64,000 nt of DNA from the NCBI GenBank assembly GCA_036278715.1, contig DASUKN010000094.1, positions 28,707 through 92,706 of the forward strand, given 5' to 3'. The DNA is from Udaeobacter sp025935755. GTDB taxonomy: Bacteria > Verrucomicrobiota > Verrucomicrobiia > Chthoniobacterales > UBA10450. The notes under the pieces were generated by a model. It searched no databases. It was given only the letters and a program-made list of their open reading frames with translations, and was not told the DNA's origin. The position numbers and the translations under genes were made by a program. Shown piece by piece: positions 7,515 to 16,175 of this stretch (within the stretch, counting starts at the first letter, position 1; the number at the start of each line of letters is the position of its first letter).

Positions 7515-8927
7515 GTGGGAAAGATTCGCCTTCGTACGTGGCGGCGGTTGGTTCTGGTTCTATTCGCCGCGATTTTCGCCGTGATTGTCTATCGCTGGAT
7601 CTCGCTTGAACGGCTGCAACGCTCCCTGCCCACCGAGATATCGGAAACGCCAACGCCCGCACCGACGGCAACCCGGCCTCCGGCGATCATGGGCAAGTTG
7701 GATACCGCAAAACTGTTCAACGGGATCACACTCCATTCGACGGTTGAGACAATCCCGGGCGGCGATGCAGCAACCGAACGGACGCAACCTGAGAGTTATA
7801 TGTTAGACCTCAAGCTGCTGGCACGGGTTCCTACGCCTAACAGGACCATCGAGGAGCTGGCAAAAGTCAGTCCCCAATTACCAACGCTTCTGCCGGGCCT
7901 GAGGTCGATGGTGTCGGAGAATTCGGTTTCACCGCTGTTCACGCAGCTCTACGATACAAAAGTCAGAAATCTGCGCGAGAACCTCAGCCGTCTCGATCTG
8001 CTCTTATCCCGGCATAATTTCTTCGATTGCCAGACCGTTTTACAACTTCAGCATCCCGAAACTCACCGGAAAGCGCTGCTCCTCCAGGCGGAGATGGACG
8101 TAGACGCCGACGGCTCGGATTCCGATCGGCTGCCGGCTGGAACCGGTGCGCCGGCGAATTTCAAACCGGCCACCAGTTATCGTTGGGAAAAGAGAACGGA
8201 TGCGCCAAATCCCTATCTCGCCAGTACTGAACAGCGGTTAAAACGCGCGGAAGACGAGTACGCGCTCGCCACTACTTCACCCGTTCGCAAACGCGACCTG
8301 CGCAATGTTATCTCGGAACTGCGCGCGGAGATCGGTACGCTGAAAAAGTTTAGTTTTCTGATCGGAGCGACCGATCCATTCATCGTAGTGCCCGGCACGT
8401 TTACCCGTGGCCCAGATCCGGTCAAAGTGGGAGATTATGCGCTCGTGGTTTTCGGCGATGCGATTTACCCGGTCATCGTCGGAGATGTTGGTCCAAACGA
8501 TAAGGTTGGCGAGGCGTCGCTACGCATTGCAAAAGAACTCAATACGCTTGCAACAGCTTACAATCGACCGGTGAGCGATCTGAAGGTGACGTACCTCATT
8601 TTCCCGGGAACAGCTGAGAAGCCATTTGGTCCTCCTGACCTGGACAAGCTGCAAGCGCGTTGCGAAACGCTGGTAAAAGAGATCGGGGGCGCCAGTGTAC
8701 CGTTGCATCATTGGGAAAACATTATTCCATCCCCCACTCCCAGTCCGAGCCCAACTCCTTCGGTGTCTACTTGGCCCGCTGCATCGGGCACGCCATCTCC
8801 TTCACCAGCGCCGACATTCGCATTTCCCGTTTCGAGCCCCGCAGCGACGGCGGCGGCAGCTTCCACGTCCACGCCGGCGAGTTCACCCAAAGCATCTCGA
8901 AGTCCTCACAGCAAACGGAAGCCTTGA
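7515..8927 (+). CDS. membrane-anchored GH75 (chitosanase-like) domain protein
   Basis: 470 residues, GTG start. One N-terminal transmembrane helix (about 10-28), a long linker with many charged residues, then a region resembling glycoside hydrolase family 75: MDVDADGSD about residue 195, FIVVPG, DYALVVFGDAIYPVIVGDVGP, and GEASLRIAKEL about 334-344, ending in a VTYLIFPG strand. GH75 enzymes are chitosanases that use an Asp and a Glu in blocks of this kind. The C-terminal 80 residues are Pro/Ser/Thr-rich, probably an extracellular or wall-spanning tail. An inserted 50-residue helical segment (about 240-275) splits the DADG block from the rest, so activity is uncertain. Signal-anchor topology suggests periplasmic action. 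Confidence 0.55.
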   Translation: MGKIRLRTWRRLVLVLFAAIFAVIVYRWISLERLQRSLPTEISETPTPAPTATRPPAIMGKLDTAKLFNGITLHSTVETIPGGDAATERTQPESYMLDLKLLARVPTPNRTIEELAKVSPQLPTLLPGLRSMVSENSVSPLFTQLYDTKVRNLRENLSRLDLLLSRHNFFDCQTVLQLQHPETHRKALLLQAEMDVDADGSDSDRLPAGTGAPANFKPATSYRWEKRTDAPNPYLASTEQRLKRAEDEYALATTSPVRKRDLRNVISELRAEIGTLKKFSFLIGATDPFIVVPGTFTRGPDPVKVGDYALVVFGDAIYPVIVGDVGPNDKVGEASLRIAKELNTLATAYNRPVSDLKVTYLIFPGTAEKPFGPPDLDKLQARCETLVKEIGGASVPLHHWENIIPSPTPSPSPTPSVSTWPAASGTPSPSPAPTFAFPVSSPAATAAAASTSTPASSPKASRSPHSKRKP

Positions 8928-8997
8928 ATCCCGAATCGCGATATTGTTGAGCCGTGTCTTAAGCAACACTTTGCTGCTCGCTCTGAGTTGTGATCAT

Positions 8998-9020
8998 TCT
9001 CGTCGTCGTCCTCCTCCTCG
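8998..9020 (+). repeat. left arm of an inverted repeat around the four-helix-bundle gene
   Basis: TTCTCGTC-GTCGTCCTC-CTCCTCG here is matched, inverted and with a few mismatches, by 9502-9525 at the end of the four-helix-bundle gene. The arms lie about 480 bp apart and enclose the gene. Both are low-complexity, so chance similarity driven by an acidic Glu/Asp-rich C-terminus is possible. Confidence 0.35.
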
Positions 9021-9067
9021 AAGTTATTTGACCGCGAATATCAAAGACGAGAAGAACGACTATAGCC

Positions 9068-9532
9068 ATGGAAATGAGGACGCATTTTGATCACGAAAAC
9101 CTCGACGTTTATCAGCTGGAGCTTCGTTTCGTGGAATGGGTTGCGGCACGGCTGACGAACGTCAAGAAACGTCCGACCGACGCTCGAATAGCGGAAGTTT
9201 CCGATCAGCTTGATCGCGCCAGTCTCTCCTCATTGCTCAATACAGCCGAGGGCAACGGACGGCGACAGCGGCAAACGCGGGCCAAGTTTTTCGATGACGC
9301 ACGCGGTTCGGTTACGGAATGTGCAGCTTGCCTGGATGCGCTGGTCGCAAAGGGCATCTGTCCGAAAGAGGAGATCCAACAAGGCAAAAAAATGCTGCTC
9401 CGCATTGCTTCGATGCTGACAAAGCTTATTTCACTTTTTGATTCGTCCGCAACGTCGTCCTCGCTCATTCGAGAAGAGCCGTCGGGCAAGGAATTCGAGC
9501 GCGAGGAAGAGGACGAGGACGAGAACGCCTGA
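9068..9532 (+). CDS. four-helix-bundle protein (23S rRNA intervening-sequence protein family)
   Basis: 154 residues. The first 125 match the four-helix-bundle family first seen in intervening sequences of 23S rRNA genes: LDVYQLELRFVEWV (helix 1), DQLDRASLSSLLNTAEGNGR (helix 2, with the conserved S-x-x-x-N-x-AEG pattern), RAKFFDDARGSVTECAACLDAL (helix 3) and a final amphipathic helix. The C-terminal tail is extremely acidic (EREEEDEDEN) and not typical. Family members form pentameric rings; the Avd subgroup serves diversity-generating retroelements, but no reverse transcriptase is present here. The gene is bounded by an imperfect inverted repeat, recalling the IVS arrangement. Confidence 0.8.
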   Translation: MEMRTHFDHENLDVYQLELRFVEWVAARLTNVKKRPTDARIAEVSDQLDRASLSSLLNTAEGNGRRQRQTRAKFFDDARGSVTECAACLDALVAKGICPKEEIQQGKKMLLRIASMLTKLISLFDSSATSSSLIREEPSGKEFEREEEDEDENA

Positions 9533-9541
9533 TCCCGCCTT

Positions 9542-10228
9542 ATGGCTGCCAGTAACAACGAATGCCTGGATCTGATGCACAGGCTTATGGCGTACCGTCA
9601 CGAGCCCATCCATTCGGAGCTCATGAAGATTCGCGACAAATACTCCATGCTCCATTTGGACGTTTTGATTTTGATTTATCATTTCGCCAAACTTTGCTCC
9701 GGCGCGATTCTCGAGATTGGTGCGTTTGTCGGTGGAGCTACAATCGCCGCCGCGCTCGGAATCCGGGATTCAGGTAAGCAGAAAAAACTGATCGCAGTCG
9801 AGCCCGGTGGCAGCGTGAAACATAAGCGGCTCGGAACTCGCAATATCTTGCGCGACTTGGAACGCAATCTCGCCAGGGAACGCGTTCTGAACATGGTAAC
9901 GTTGGTCAAAGGCAAATCGTTCAAACCGGAAACCATGTCGGCCGTCCGCTACGCTCTCGGTTCCCAACCGGTGGGCTTGTTAGTCCTTGATGCTGATGGC
10001 GCCAAACGCAGAGACATCGACTCTTACCGCGACACATTTTCGGACGGATGCTGGATGGTGATCGACGATATCTACGGCGTCGATGCCAATGAGAAAATCA
10101 CACCGAGCCGCGCCGACGTGGATGCATTAGTGGCAGAAGGTCTGTTGGAGCCACTCGGATTTTACGGCTGGAGCACGTGGGTCGGGCGCTGGCGCGGCAG
10201 CGCACGCGACGAAGCCACCACAGAATAG
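9542..10228 (+). CDS. class I SAM-dependent methyltransferase (methyltransferase_24 / CmcI-like)
   Basis: 228 residues. Motif I ILEIGAFVGGATIAAAL (about 57-73) binds S-adenosylmethionine; the acidic end of strand 2 is LIAVEPGG; a later strand reads GLLVLDADG, and WMVIDDIYG is the usual post-motif strand of this family. The substrate is unknown; relatives act on sugars or small molecules. The gene begins 9 bp after the four-helix-bundle gene and ends 8 bp before a family A repeat. A protein family with an ILEIG(A/T) motif and a VIDD strand commonly sits in polysaccharide loci, but nothing nearby supports that here. Confidence 0.7.
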   Translation: MAASNNECLDLMHRLMAYRHEPIHSELMKIRDKYSMLHLDVLILIYHFAKLCSGAILEIGAFVGGATIAAALGIRDSGKQKKLIAVEPGGSVKHKRLGTRNILRDLERNLARERVLNMVTLVKGKSFKPETMSAVRYALGSQPVGLLVLDADGAKRRDIDSYRDTFSDGCWMVIDDIYGVDANEKITPSRADVDALVAEGLLEPLGFYGWSTWVGRWRGSARDEATTE

Positions 10229-10235
10229 AGGCCAC

Positions 10236-10376
10236 TGTCATTCTAAGCGAAGCGAAGCTGCAACGTAGTCCCGAAAATGTTCGGGGCGAGGCCAGGCTTT
10301 CAATCCTGATTATTTTGCTGACGGTAGTCGGCGATAACCTGGAAATCAGAGATTTTTCGCTTCACTCAACATGACA
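10236..10376. repeat. family A dispersed inverted repeat
   Basis: Ends TGTCATTCTAAGCGAAGCGA and TTCGCTTCACTCAACATGACA are inverted copies about 140 bp apart, and a CCCGAAAATGTTCGGGG palindrome lies inside. The interior text (GCTGCAACG, GGCGAGGCCAGGCTTTCAAT) recurs at 31518-31593. Sitting between convergent genes, it could also end transcription from both sides. Confidence 0.75.
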
Positions 10377-10422
10377 ACCTATGCTGCGGCAATGGCGAGC
10401 GCTGGTAACTCGTTCGGCGACT

Positions 10423-10800
10423 CTAGACTTCCTCCGGCCCCACAACCAGATGGATCACGCCGTTCGGCGCGGAGACAAAGAAGCCATTGAAATCTTCGCG
10501 CAATTGCTCGACTTCATCGCGGCGCGGGACGCCGTGCACTTTTAAAAATGACGCAGCGGCTTCGGTGTCGTTCGTCTCCAATTCCAGCCAAACGTCGGGA
10601 TGACTCAGATTCGGCACGCTATCAATCCAGAGCCGGTTCGGACCGAATTGGAAAATGCAGCCGTCTTTTTCCTCTTCGATTAACGGCAACCCCAGCGTGT
10701 CGCGATAGAACGCCACCGTTTGCTCGTAGGTGTGGCTCGGGCATTTGATGGCAATATTTGCGCCGCCGGAAAACTGCGGCCCTTCGAGTTTGGCAACCAT
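10423..10800 (-). CDS. VOC-family (glyoxalase/dioxygenase fold) protein
   Basis: 125 residues with two beta-alpha-beta-beta-beta modules: NIAIKCPSHTYEQTVAFYRDTLGLPL is the classic first helix and strand, and FFVSAPNGVIHLVVGPEE the last strand. Family members bind a divalent metal through His/Glu at fixed strands. Here the first strand lacks the usual His, and the last strand offers His in GVIHLVVG, so the metal site is uncertain. The function is unknown. It follows fumC on the same strand with an 86-bp gap. Confidence 0.75.
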   Translation of the reverse strand: MVAKLEGPQFSGGANIAIKCPSHTYEQTVAFYRDTLGLPLIEEEKDGCIFQFGPNRLWIDSVPNLSHPDVWLELETNDTEAAASFLKVHGVPRRDEVEQLREDFNGFFVSAPNGVIHLVVGPEEV

Positions 10801-10885
10801 GGCTTCGCCAGCGTTAAACAGTTAAAGCATTGAACCGTGTAAAGCGACTGAACCGAATACTGAAATCTAACACTCCGCTATTCGA

Positions 10886-12298
10886 TCAGTCCCCGCCGGT
10901 TCCACCCGGCTCGGTCATTTTGATTGGATCCAGCGCGTGCTCGAGCTCGTCTTCCGGCAAAATTTTCTTTTCTCGCGCAATGTCGCGAACTGTTCGTCCG
11001 GTCCTGGCGCTTTCCTTTGCGATTTCCGCGGCGCGATCGTAACCGATCTTTGGCGAAAGGCTGGTCACCATGGCCATCGAAAGTTCCACCAGCTCGCGGC
11101 AACGCTCCTCATTAGCCGTGATGCCTCGTACGCATTTGTCGGTAAAAATGTCCACCACGTTTGCCAGCAATCGTATGGACTCGAGGATATCGTGCGCCAT
11201 TACGGGCATCATGACGTTTAGCTCGAAATTTCCGTTCGCACCTGCCCAGCTGATGGTCACGTCGTTTCCAATCACCTGCGCGCACACCATCATCATTGAT
11301 TCGGCCATCACCGGATTCACCTTGCCTGGCATGATCGAGCTGCCCGGCTGCGTGGCCGGCAACTGAATTTCGCCGATGCCGCACCGCGGCCCGCTGCTAA
11401 GCCAGCGAATATCGTTGGCGATTTTGAACAAGGTTACGGCAATCGTTTTCAAGTGGCCGCTAGCCTCGACAACTGCGTCCTTGCCGCCCTGTGCTTCGAA
11501 ATGATTTTTGGCCTCGTAAAACGCGATCCCGGTGCGCTCTTCGATGTGGCGCAGCACTTTCTTTGGAAAATCGATATGGCGATTCAGACCGGTGCCGACT
11601 GCCGTTCCGCCGAGCGCAACTTCGCGCAAAGCTTCGATCGCTTTCTCTGCGCGTGCTTTCGCATATGCAGCCTGCTGCGCGTAACCAGAGAATTCCTGTC
11701 CGAGTCGCACCGGTGTGGCGTCCATTAAGTGCGTCCGGCCGATCTTCATGACGTGCCAGAACTCCTTCGCCTTGGCCTCGAGCGCGCCGTGCAACTTTTC
11801 CAGGGCGGGAATCAACTCGTTTTTCAATTGCTCGGCGGCGCTGATGTGAATTGCCGAGGGAATCACGTCGTTACTCGACTGCCCCATGTTGACGTGATCG
11901 TTGGGATGAACAGGGTCGTGCGATCCGATCGATTTCCCTGACAGTTGCGCCGACCGGTTCGCGATTACTTCGTTCGCGTTGGTGTTCGTGCTTGTGCCGG
12001 AACCAGTCTGAAAAATGTCGAGAGGAAAATGGTCGTCGAGCTTTCCTTCCGCGACTTCTTCGGCCGCCTGTGTGATCGCGCCTGCGCGTTTCGCGTCAAG
12101 CAAACCTAAATCCAGGTTTGCCTTCGCCGCGGCCCATTTAATCAGACCAAGAGCGCGAATGAATGGCCGCGGAAACCGGTATCCGCTTACCGGAAAATTC
12201 AACACCGCGCGATGCGTCGATGCCCCATGGAGAGCATCCGCGGGCACGGTCATCTCGCCCATCGAATCTTTTTCGATTCGCGTCGCTTTATCGGTCAT
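10886..12298 (-). CDS. fumC: fumarate hydratase class II
   Basis: 470 residues from ATG at 12298, reversible hydration of fumarate to malate in the citric acid cycle. Hallmarks: RIEKDSMGEM start, GSGTSTNTNANEV and HPNDHVNMGQSSND substrate-binding blocks, GRTHLMDATP with the catalytic-site His, and the superfamily signature GSSIMPGKVNPVM about residue 317. The length is normal for class II. An upstream extension to 12382 adds 28 residues unlike the family, so the internal ATG is chosen; it overlaps the 3' end of the preceding methyltransferase gene by 11 bp, suggesting coupled translation. The product feeds malate into the same pathway as the aceBAK operon nearby. Confidence 0.95.
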   Translation of the reverse strand: MTDKATRIEKDSMGEMTVPADALHGASTHRAVLNFPVSGYRFPRPFIRALGLIKWAAAKANLDLGLLDAKRAGAITQAAEEVAEGKLDDHFPLDIFQTGSGTSTNTNANEVIANRSAQLSGKSIGSHDPVHPNDHVNMGQSSNDVIPSAIHISAAEQLKNELIPALEKLHGALEAKAKEFWHVMKIGRTHLMDATPVRLGQEFSGYAQQAAYAKARAEKAIEALREVALGGTAVGTGLNRHIDFPKKVLRHIEERTGIAFYEAKNHFEAQGGKDAVVEASGHLKTIAVTLFKIANDIRWLSSGPRCGIGEIQLPATQPGSSIMPGKVNPVMAESMMMVCAQVIGNDVTISWAGANGNFELNVMMPVMAHDILESIRLLANVVDIFTDKCVRGITANEERCRELVELSMAMVTSLSPKIGYDRAAEIAKESARTGRTVRDIAREKKILPEDELEHALDPIKMTEPGGTGGD

Positions 12299-12950
12299 GT
12301 TGCCACGGCGAATCCGTCCTGTGGCGGACCGCAGGCTCTGCGCCGACGCCGGCGAGGCGTGAACGGCTTGATGTGTGTCCACTGCCTTGTGCCGAAGATA
12401 TTTTGTGGAATACCGTGATAAACATTGGTGGAATATTTTGCAGAAAATATTCCGATTCGTCGCGCTGGAAAACGGTGGCGTGCTGCCTCAGCTCATTGGT
12501 GACTTGATAAATGATAAATTTCCCATCGGGCTTCAGGGCATCGTAAGTCTTGCGCAGCAGAGCGCGCTTCTTCTCAATCTTGAGAATGCTGAACGGAATG
12601 CCCGATAAAATGTAATCGCACGAGTCGAAGCCACGGCGTTTCAGTTCGAACGGCAAAGAGGCCGCGTCGCCATGAATCACGTGCACGCGGCTATCACCTG
12701 CGAATTGCCGTTCCAACGCGCGCGCGAGGGCGGGATCAAGCTCAAACAGAAGCAAATGCGAATCCGAAGTCATCCGGCGCGCAATCTCGCGCGAATGCAC
12801 ACCTTCGCCGGGACCGTACTCGCCGATGACGCGCGGTTGCGTAAAATCCATCTTGCTGGCGACACGCTCCACCATGGCTTTGGAGCTCGGCACGATCGAT
12901 GCAATTTGAAATGGACGCTTGAGGAAACGCTTGAAAAAAAGTGTGCTCAC
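12288..12950 (-). CDS. phospholipid N-methyltransferase / rRNA-dimethylase-like SAM methyltransferase
   Basis: 220 residues. IGEYGPGEGVHSREIARRM (about 42-60) is the SAM-binding motif I, LLLFELDPALARALERQF follows, and SGIPFSI takes the place of the N-L-P-Y/F-type motif IV seen in KsgA-like enzymes. The N-terminus (FKRFLKRPFQIASIVPSSKAM) is typical of the bacterial PmtA-type lipid methyltransferases, which convert phosphatidylethanolamine to methylated forms. That fits better than an rRNA dimethylase. The last 35 residues, Arg/Ser-rich and overlapping the fumC start, do not look like the family and may come from loss of an earlier stop. Confidence 0.65.
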   Translation of the reverse strand: MSTLFFKRFLKRPFQIASIVPSSKAMVERVASKMDFTQPRVIGEYGPGEGVHSREIARRMTSDSHLLLFELDPALARALERQFAGDSRVHVIHGDAASLPFELKRRGFDSCDYILSGIPFSILKIEKKRALLRKTYDALKPDGKFIIYQVTNELRQHATVFQRDESEYFLQNIPPMFITVFHKISSAQGSGHTSSRSRLAGVGAEPAVRHRTDSPWQHDR

Positions 12951-13081
12951 GGGAAGCCGAACGTTCGTCGCACCCCCTCCGGTTGTCTAGTATTGATCTA
13001 ACCCCGCTCCACTGAGCCGTCTTACCGCGCTGGTCTTGACGGATCACCGATCACCGATCACTTATCACTCTCTCTTTTCAA

Positions 13082-13143
<62 letters not shown>

Positions 13144-13156
<13 letters not shown>

Positions 13157-14877
13157 TCATTGAGACGGCGTTTCCTTTCTGTAGCCAGCCGTCGTTCGGA
13201 CCTGTACGGGAAAATGTCTGGCAGCTTGCCGGCTTGAAGTCTCTGCTGTGTGTCTATCCAAAAGTGGGGACGGAACAGATCGCCATGGCGTTTCATCAGC
13301 TCATCCCGCGCAGCCGGGGGGAAGCCGAGGAATGGGGGGAACTCCTCAGGAAAAATATCGTTATCGCGGACTGAGAACCATGGCTCGGCAGATATTTCCT
13401 CTTCGTAGGTTCGCGATTGCGGCAGCTCACGGAAATGGCAGTCGGTCAGAAAACAAAGCTCGTCGTAATCGTAGAACACAACGCGTCCTCGACGGGTCAG
13501 ACCAAAGTTTTTTGTTAACAGGTCTCCGGGAAAAATGTTAGACGCTGCGAGGTCTTTGATCGCCTGTCCATAGTCACATGCGGCTGCGATTGCGGCCGTC
13601 TCATCGGCTTCCGCAAACAACAAGTTCAGAGGCCGTACGCGCCGCTCCACGTAAGCATGGGCGATGGTGACGTGTTCGCCTTCCACTCGCACCGTGGCTG
13701 CGGCACTGCGCAGCAGCTTTTCGAGCAATGAAGTTTCGAAACGACCACGAGGAATCCGCAGGTGCTCAAATTCATGCGCTTCGATCAATCTTCCGGCGCG
13801 ATCGTGCTCAAACACCAGTTTATAACGTCTGACGACATCGCTGCGATCGCTTTCCTTCGGTTGATCGAACCGGTCGCGGATCAATTTGAAGACAACATCG
13901 TAGCTTGGCAGCGTGAATACGATCATGACCATTCCGCGTGCCCCTTCCGCTTCGATGAAACAATCCGCCGAGTTTTCCAGGTGATGCACGAAGTCGCGGT
14001 AGAACTCCGTTTTCGCGTGGCGATTGTAGCCGATCGCATTATAGAGATCAGCGAGGCGTTTCCCTTGCATTAAACTGCGAAGCCAACGCACCAGAGCGAA
14101 GGGATGTTCCGCGTCGATTCGGAAGTAAGCGCGTGTGTACGAAAACAGGATGGCAAGATCAGCCTCACCGATAAGAACTGCGTCCAGGGTGATGCCGCTA
14201 TCGTCAGGGTGGAGAAGACAGAACGCGATGGGCGTTGATGACCCGGCGGTGCTGGCTCGGCCTACGATGTACGCTCCACGTCCGCGATAAAAAACGGAAC
14301 GAACGATCTCTATTCGGTCAGCATCTCCAAGCCGCTCAGCTGCCTCACGAGCAGCGCGGCGTACATCCTGCCAGAGAACCTCCTGAAACGAAGCGGTAAG
14401 CAGTCGCAATATCAGCTCTTGCGTTGTGGCTCCGGTATAGCAGCTCGCGAGTTTCACCCCCTTCACAGGCGTGTCGAAATCGGTATCGACGAATTCGATC
14501 GTCTGATTCACACCCTCCGTCGCGAAAACGCGCCGGGTAAGCGAATTAAAAAAGCTCTCCGCAATTTCCCAGCGCGGGAATTTCGCGATGAGAGCCGAAT
14601 ACGCCGCCTTCGCTGCAGGCCAGATCGATCGATCATTGCGCCGTTCGCCCATCAATTCGCCGATCCGGTTCGTTAGGCCGGAAACAATCAGTGAGTAAAG
14701 AGACAGACGTTCCCGCGCGTCATCGAAGCTTCCGCGCCACTCGCGTTTCAAAAAGCGATCGCGTGCGCGGCGCGTGATTTCATCGAAACGCCGTTGATAA
14801 TCCAGGAATGCATCGCGTGCTGCTTCGGCGCAAAGCGCCGCAAGCCGGCTGTCAGTCCGCGGAGAACCTTGGCTCAA
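13144..14877 (-). CDS. aceK: isocitrate dehydrogenase kinase/phosphatase
   Basis: 577 residues, the usual AceK length. It switches isocitrate dehydrogenase off and on by phosphorylation, sending isocitrate into the glyoxylate bypass. Visible features are an N-terminal helical regulatory half, GRGAYIVGR about residues 198-206 in the nucleotide-binding lobe, VVFKLIRDRFDQPK with the ATP-site Lys, and the signature ASNIFPGDLLTKNFGLTRRGRVVFYDYDE late in the kinase lobe (about 450-478), which holds the metal-binding Asn/Asp. The start codon overlaps the aceA stop (ATGA), so the two are translationally coupled. The 3' end overlaps tRNA-Val. Confidence 0.93.
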
Positions 14878-16172
14878 TGAAACTGCTCAGTTTCGGTTGA
14901 TCCGACGAGAGCGGCAGTCGAGACTTCGCCGCCAGCGATCACTTTGGCGACTTCGTCGAAGTAACCTGTTCCAACTTCGTGCTGATGTTTTGCCGCGGTG
15001 TAGCCGTGTGCTTCTGCGGCGAACTCAGCTTCCTGTAGCTCGGAATATGCTGCCATCCCGCGCATCCTGTACCCGTGCGCCAGATCGAACATGCTGTAGC
15101 TCAGCGCATGAAAGCCGGCCAGCGTGACGAACTGAAATTTATAGCCCATTGCGCCAAGCTCCCGCTGGAACCGCTCGATCGTTGCGCGCGCAAGCTTCGC
15201 CTTCCAATTAAATGACGGCGAGCAGTTATACGCCAGCAACTTGTCGGGGTATTCCGAAAGCACGCTTTCAGAGAATTTCTTGGCCTCGTCGAGGTCCGGC
15301 TTTGCGGTCTCGAACCAAAGCATATCGGCATAGGGGGCGTAAGCGGTACTGCGCGCGATTGCCTGGTCGATGCCGGCGTTTACGCGGAAAAAGCCCTCCG
15401 CTGTTCGCTCGCCCGTTCGAAATTTGTCGTCGCGCTCATCGACATCGCTGGTGAGTAACTTCGCTCCACCGGCGTCTGTTCGCGCTATGAGGATTGTCGG
15501 TACGTCACAAACGTCAGCGGCGAACCGGGCAGCGATTAGATTGCGAACTGCTGCTGCTGTAGGCAGCAGCACTTTCCCGCCCATGTGACCACACTTCTTT
15601 TCGCTCGAGAGCTGGTCCTCGAGGTGAATTCCCGCTGCACCGGCTTCAATCATCATCTTGATCAGCTCGAAAACGTTCAGAGGCCCGCCGAACCCGGCTT
15701 CAGCATCGGCAACAACTGGCACAAACCAATCGGTGCCCGGGTTCGCTTCTGAATGATCGATTTGGTCGGCGCGTTGCAGGGCCTGGTTAATACGCTTCAC
15801 GAGATGTGGAACGCTGTTTACGGGATACAAACTCTGGTCCGGGTAAATCTGGCCTGCCAGGTTTGCGTCGGCCGCAACCTGCCAGCCGCTGACGTAAATC
15901 GCTTTCAAACCGGCGCGGACTTGTTGGACGGCCTGATTTCCTGTAAGCGCGCCTAGCGCGGGGACGAATGGTTCGCTGTGCAGCAGTCCCCAGAGCTTCT
16001 CCGCTCCGCGCTTTGCAAACGTGTGTTCGGGTACCAAGGTGCCCTGGAGTCGCCGGACATCTTCGCGAGTGTATGGACGTTCAACCCCGGACCAGCGATT
16101 CGCGTGTGCTCCACTCCGCCGGGAACGATTCTCTGCTCTTGATGACCCGCCGTTTCGTCCTTGTTTTTTCAT
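14874..16172 (-). CDS. aceA: isocitrate lyase
   Basis: 432 residues, the short bacterial form. Cleaves isocitrate to glyoxylate and succinate. The catalytic signature KKCGHMGGKVLLPT lies about residues 191-204 with the active Cys and His. LYPVNSVPHLVKRIN, DAEAGFGGPLNVFELIK and the NCSPSFNW block are also conserved. The first 20 residues are basic and poorly conserved; the true start may lie slightly inside. It sits 3 bp after aceB and overlaps aceK by 4 bp, forming the aceBAK operon order known from enterobacteria. Confidence 0.96.
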   Translation of the reverse strand: MKKQGRNGGSSRAENRSRRSGAHANRWSGVERPYTREDVRRLQGTLVPEHTFAKRGAEKLWGLLHSEPFVPALGALTGNQAVQQVRAGLKAIYVSGWQVAADANLAGQIYPDQSLYPVNSVPHLVKRINQALQRADQIDHSEANPGTDWFVPVVADAEAGFGGPLNVFELIKMMIEAGAAGIHLEDQLSSEKKCGHMGGKVLLPTAAAVRNLIAARFAADVCDVPTILIARTDAGGAKLLTSDVDERDDKFRTGERTAEGFFRVNAGIDQAIARSTAYAPYADMLWFETAKPDLDEAKKFSESVLSEYPDKLLAYNCSPSFNWKAKLARATIERFQRELGAMGYKFQFVTLAGFHALSYSMFDLAHGYRMRGMAAYSELQEAEFAAEAHGYTAAKHQHEVGTGYFDEVAKVIAGGEVSTAALVGSTETEQFH

Positions 16173-16175
16173 TCC

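Noticed and set aside
13039..13070. Tandem GATCACC units, also at 22632
   Set aside because: Too short and without spacers to be a CRISPR; simple 9-bp tandem repeat.
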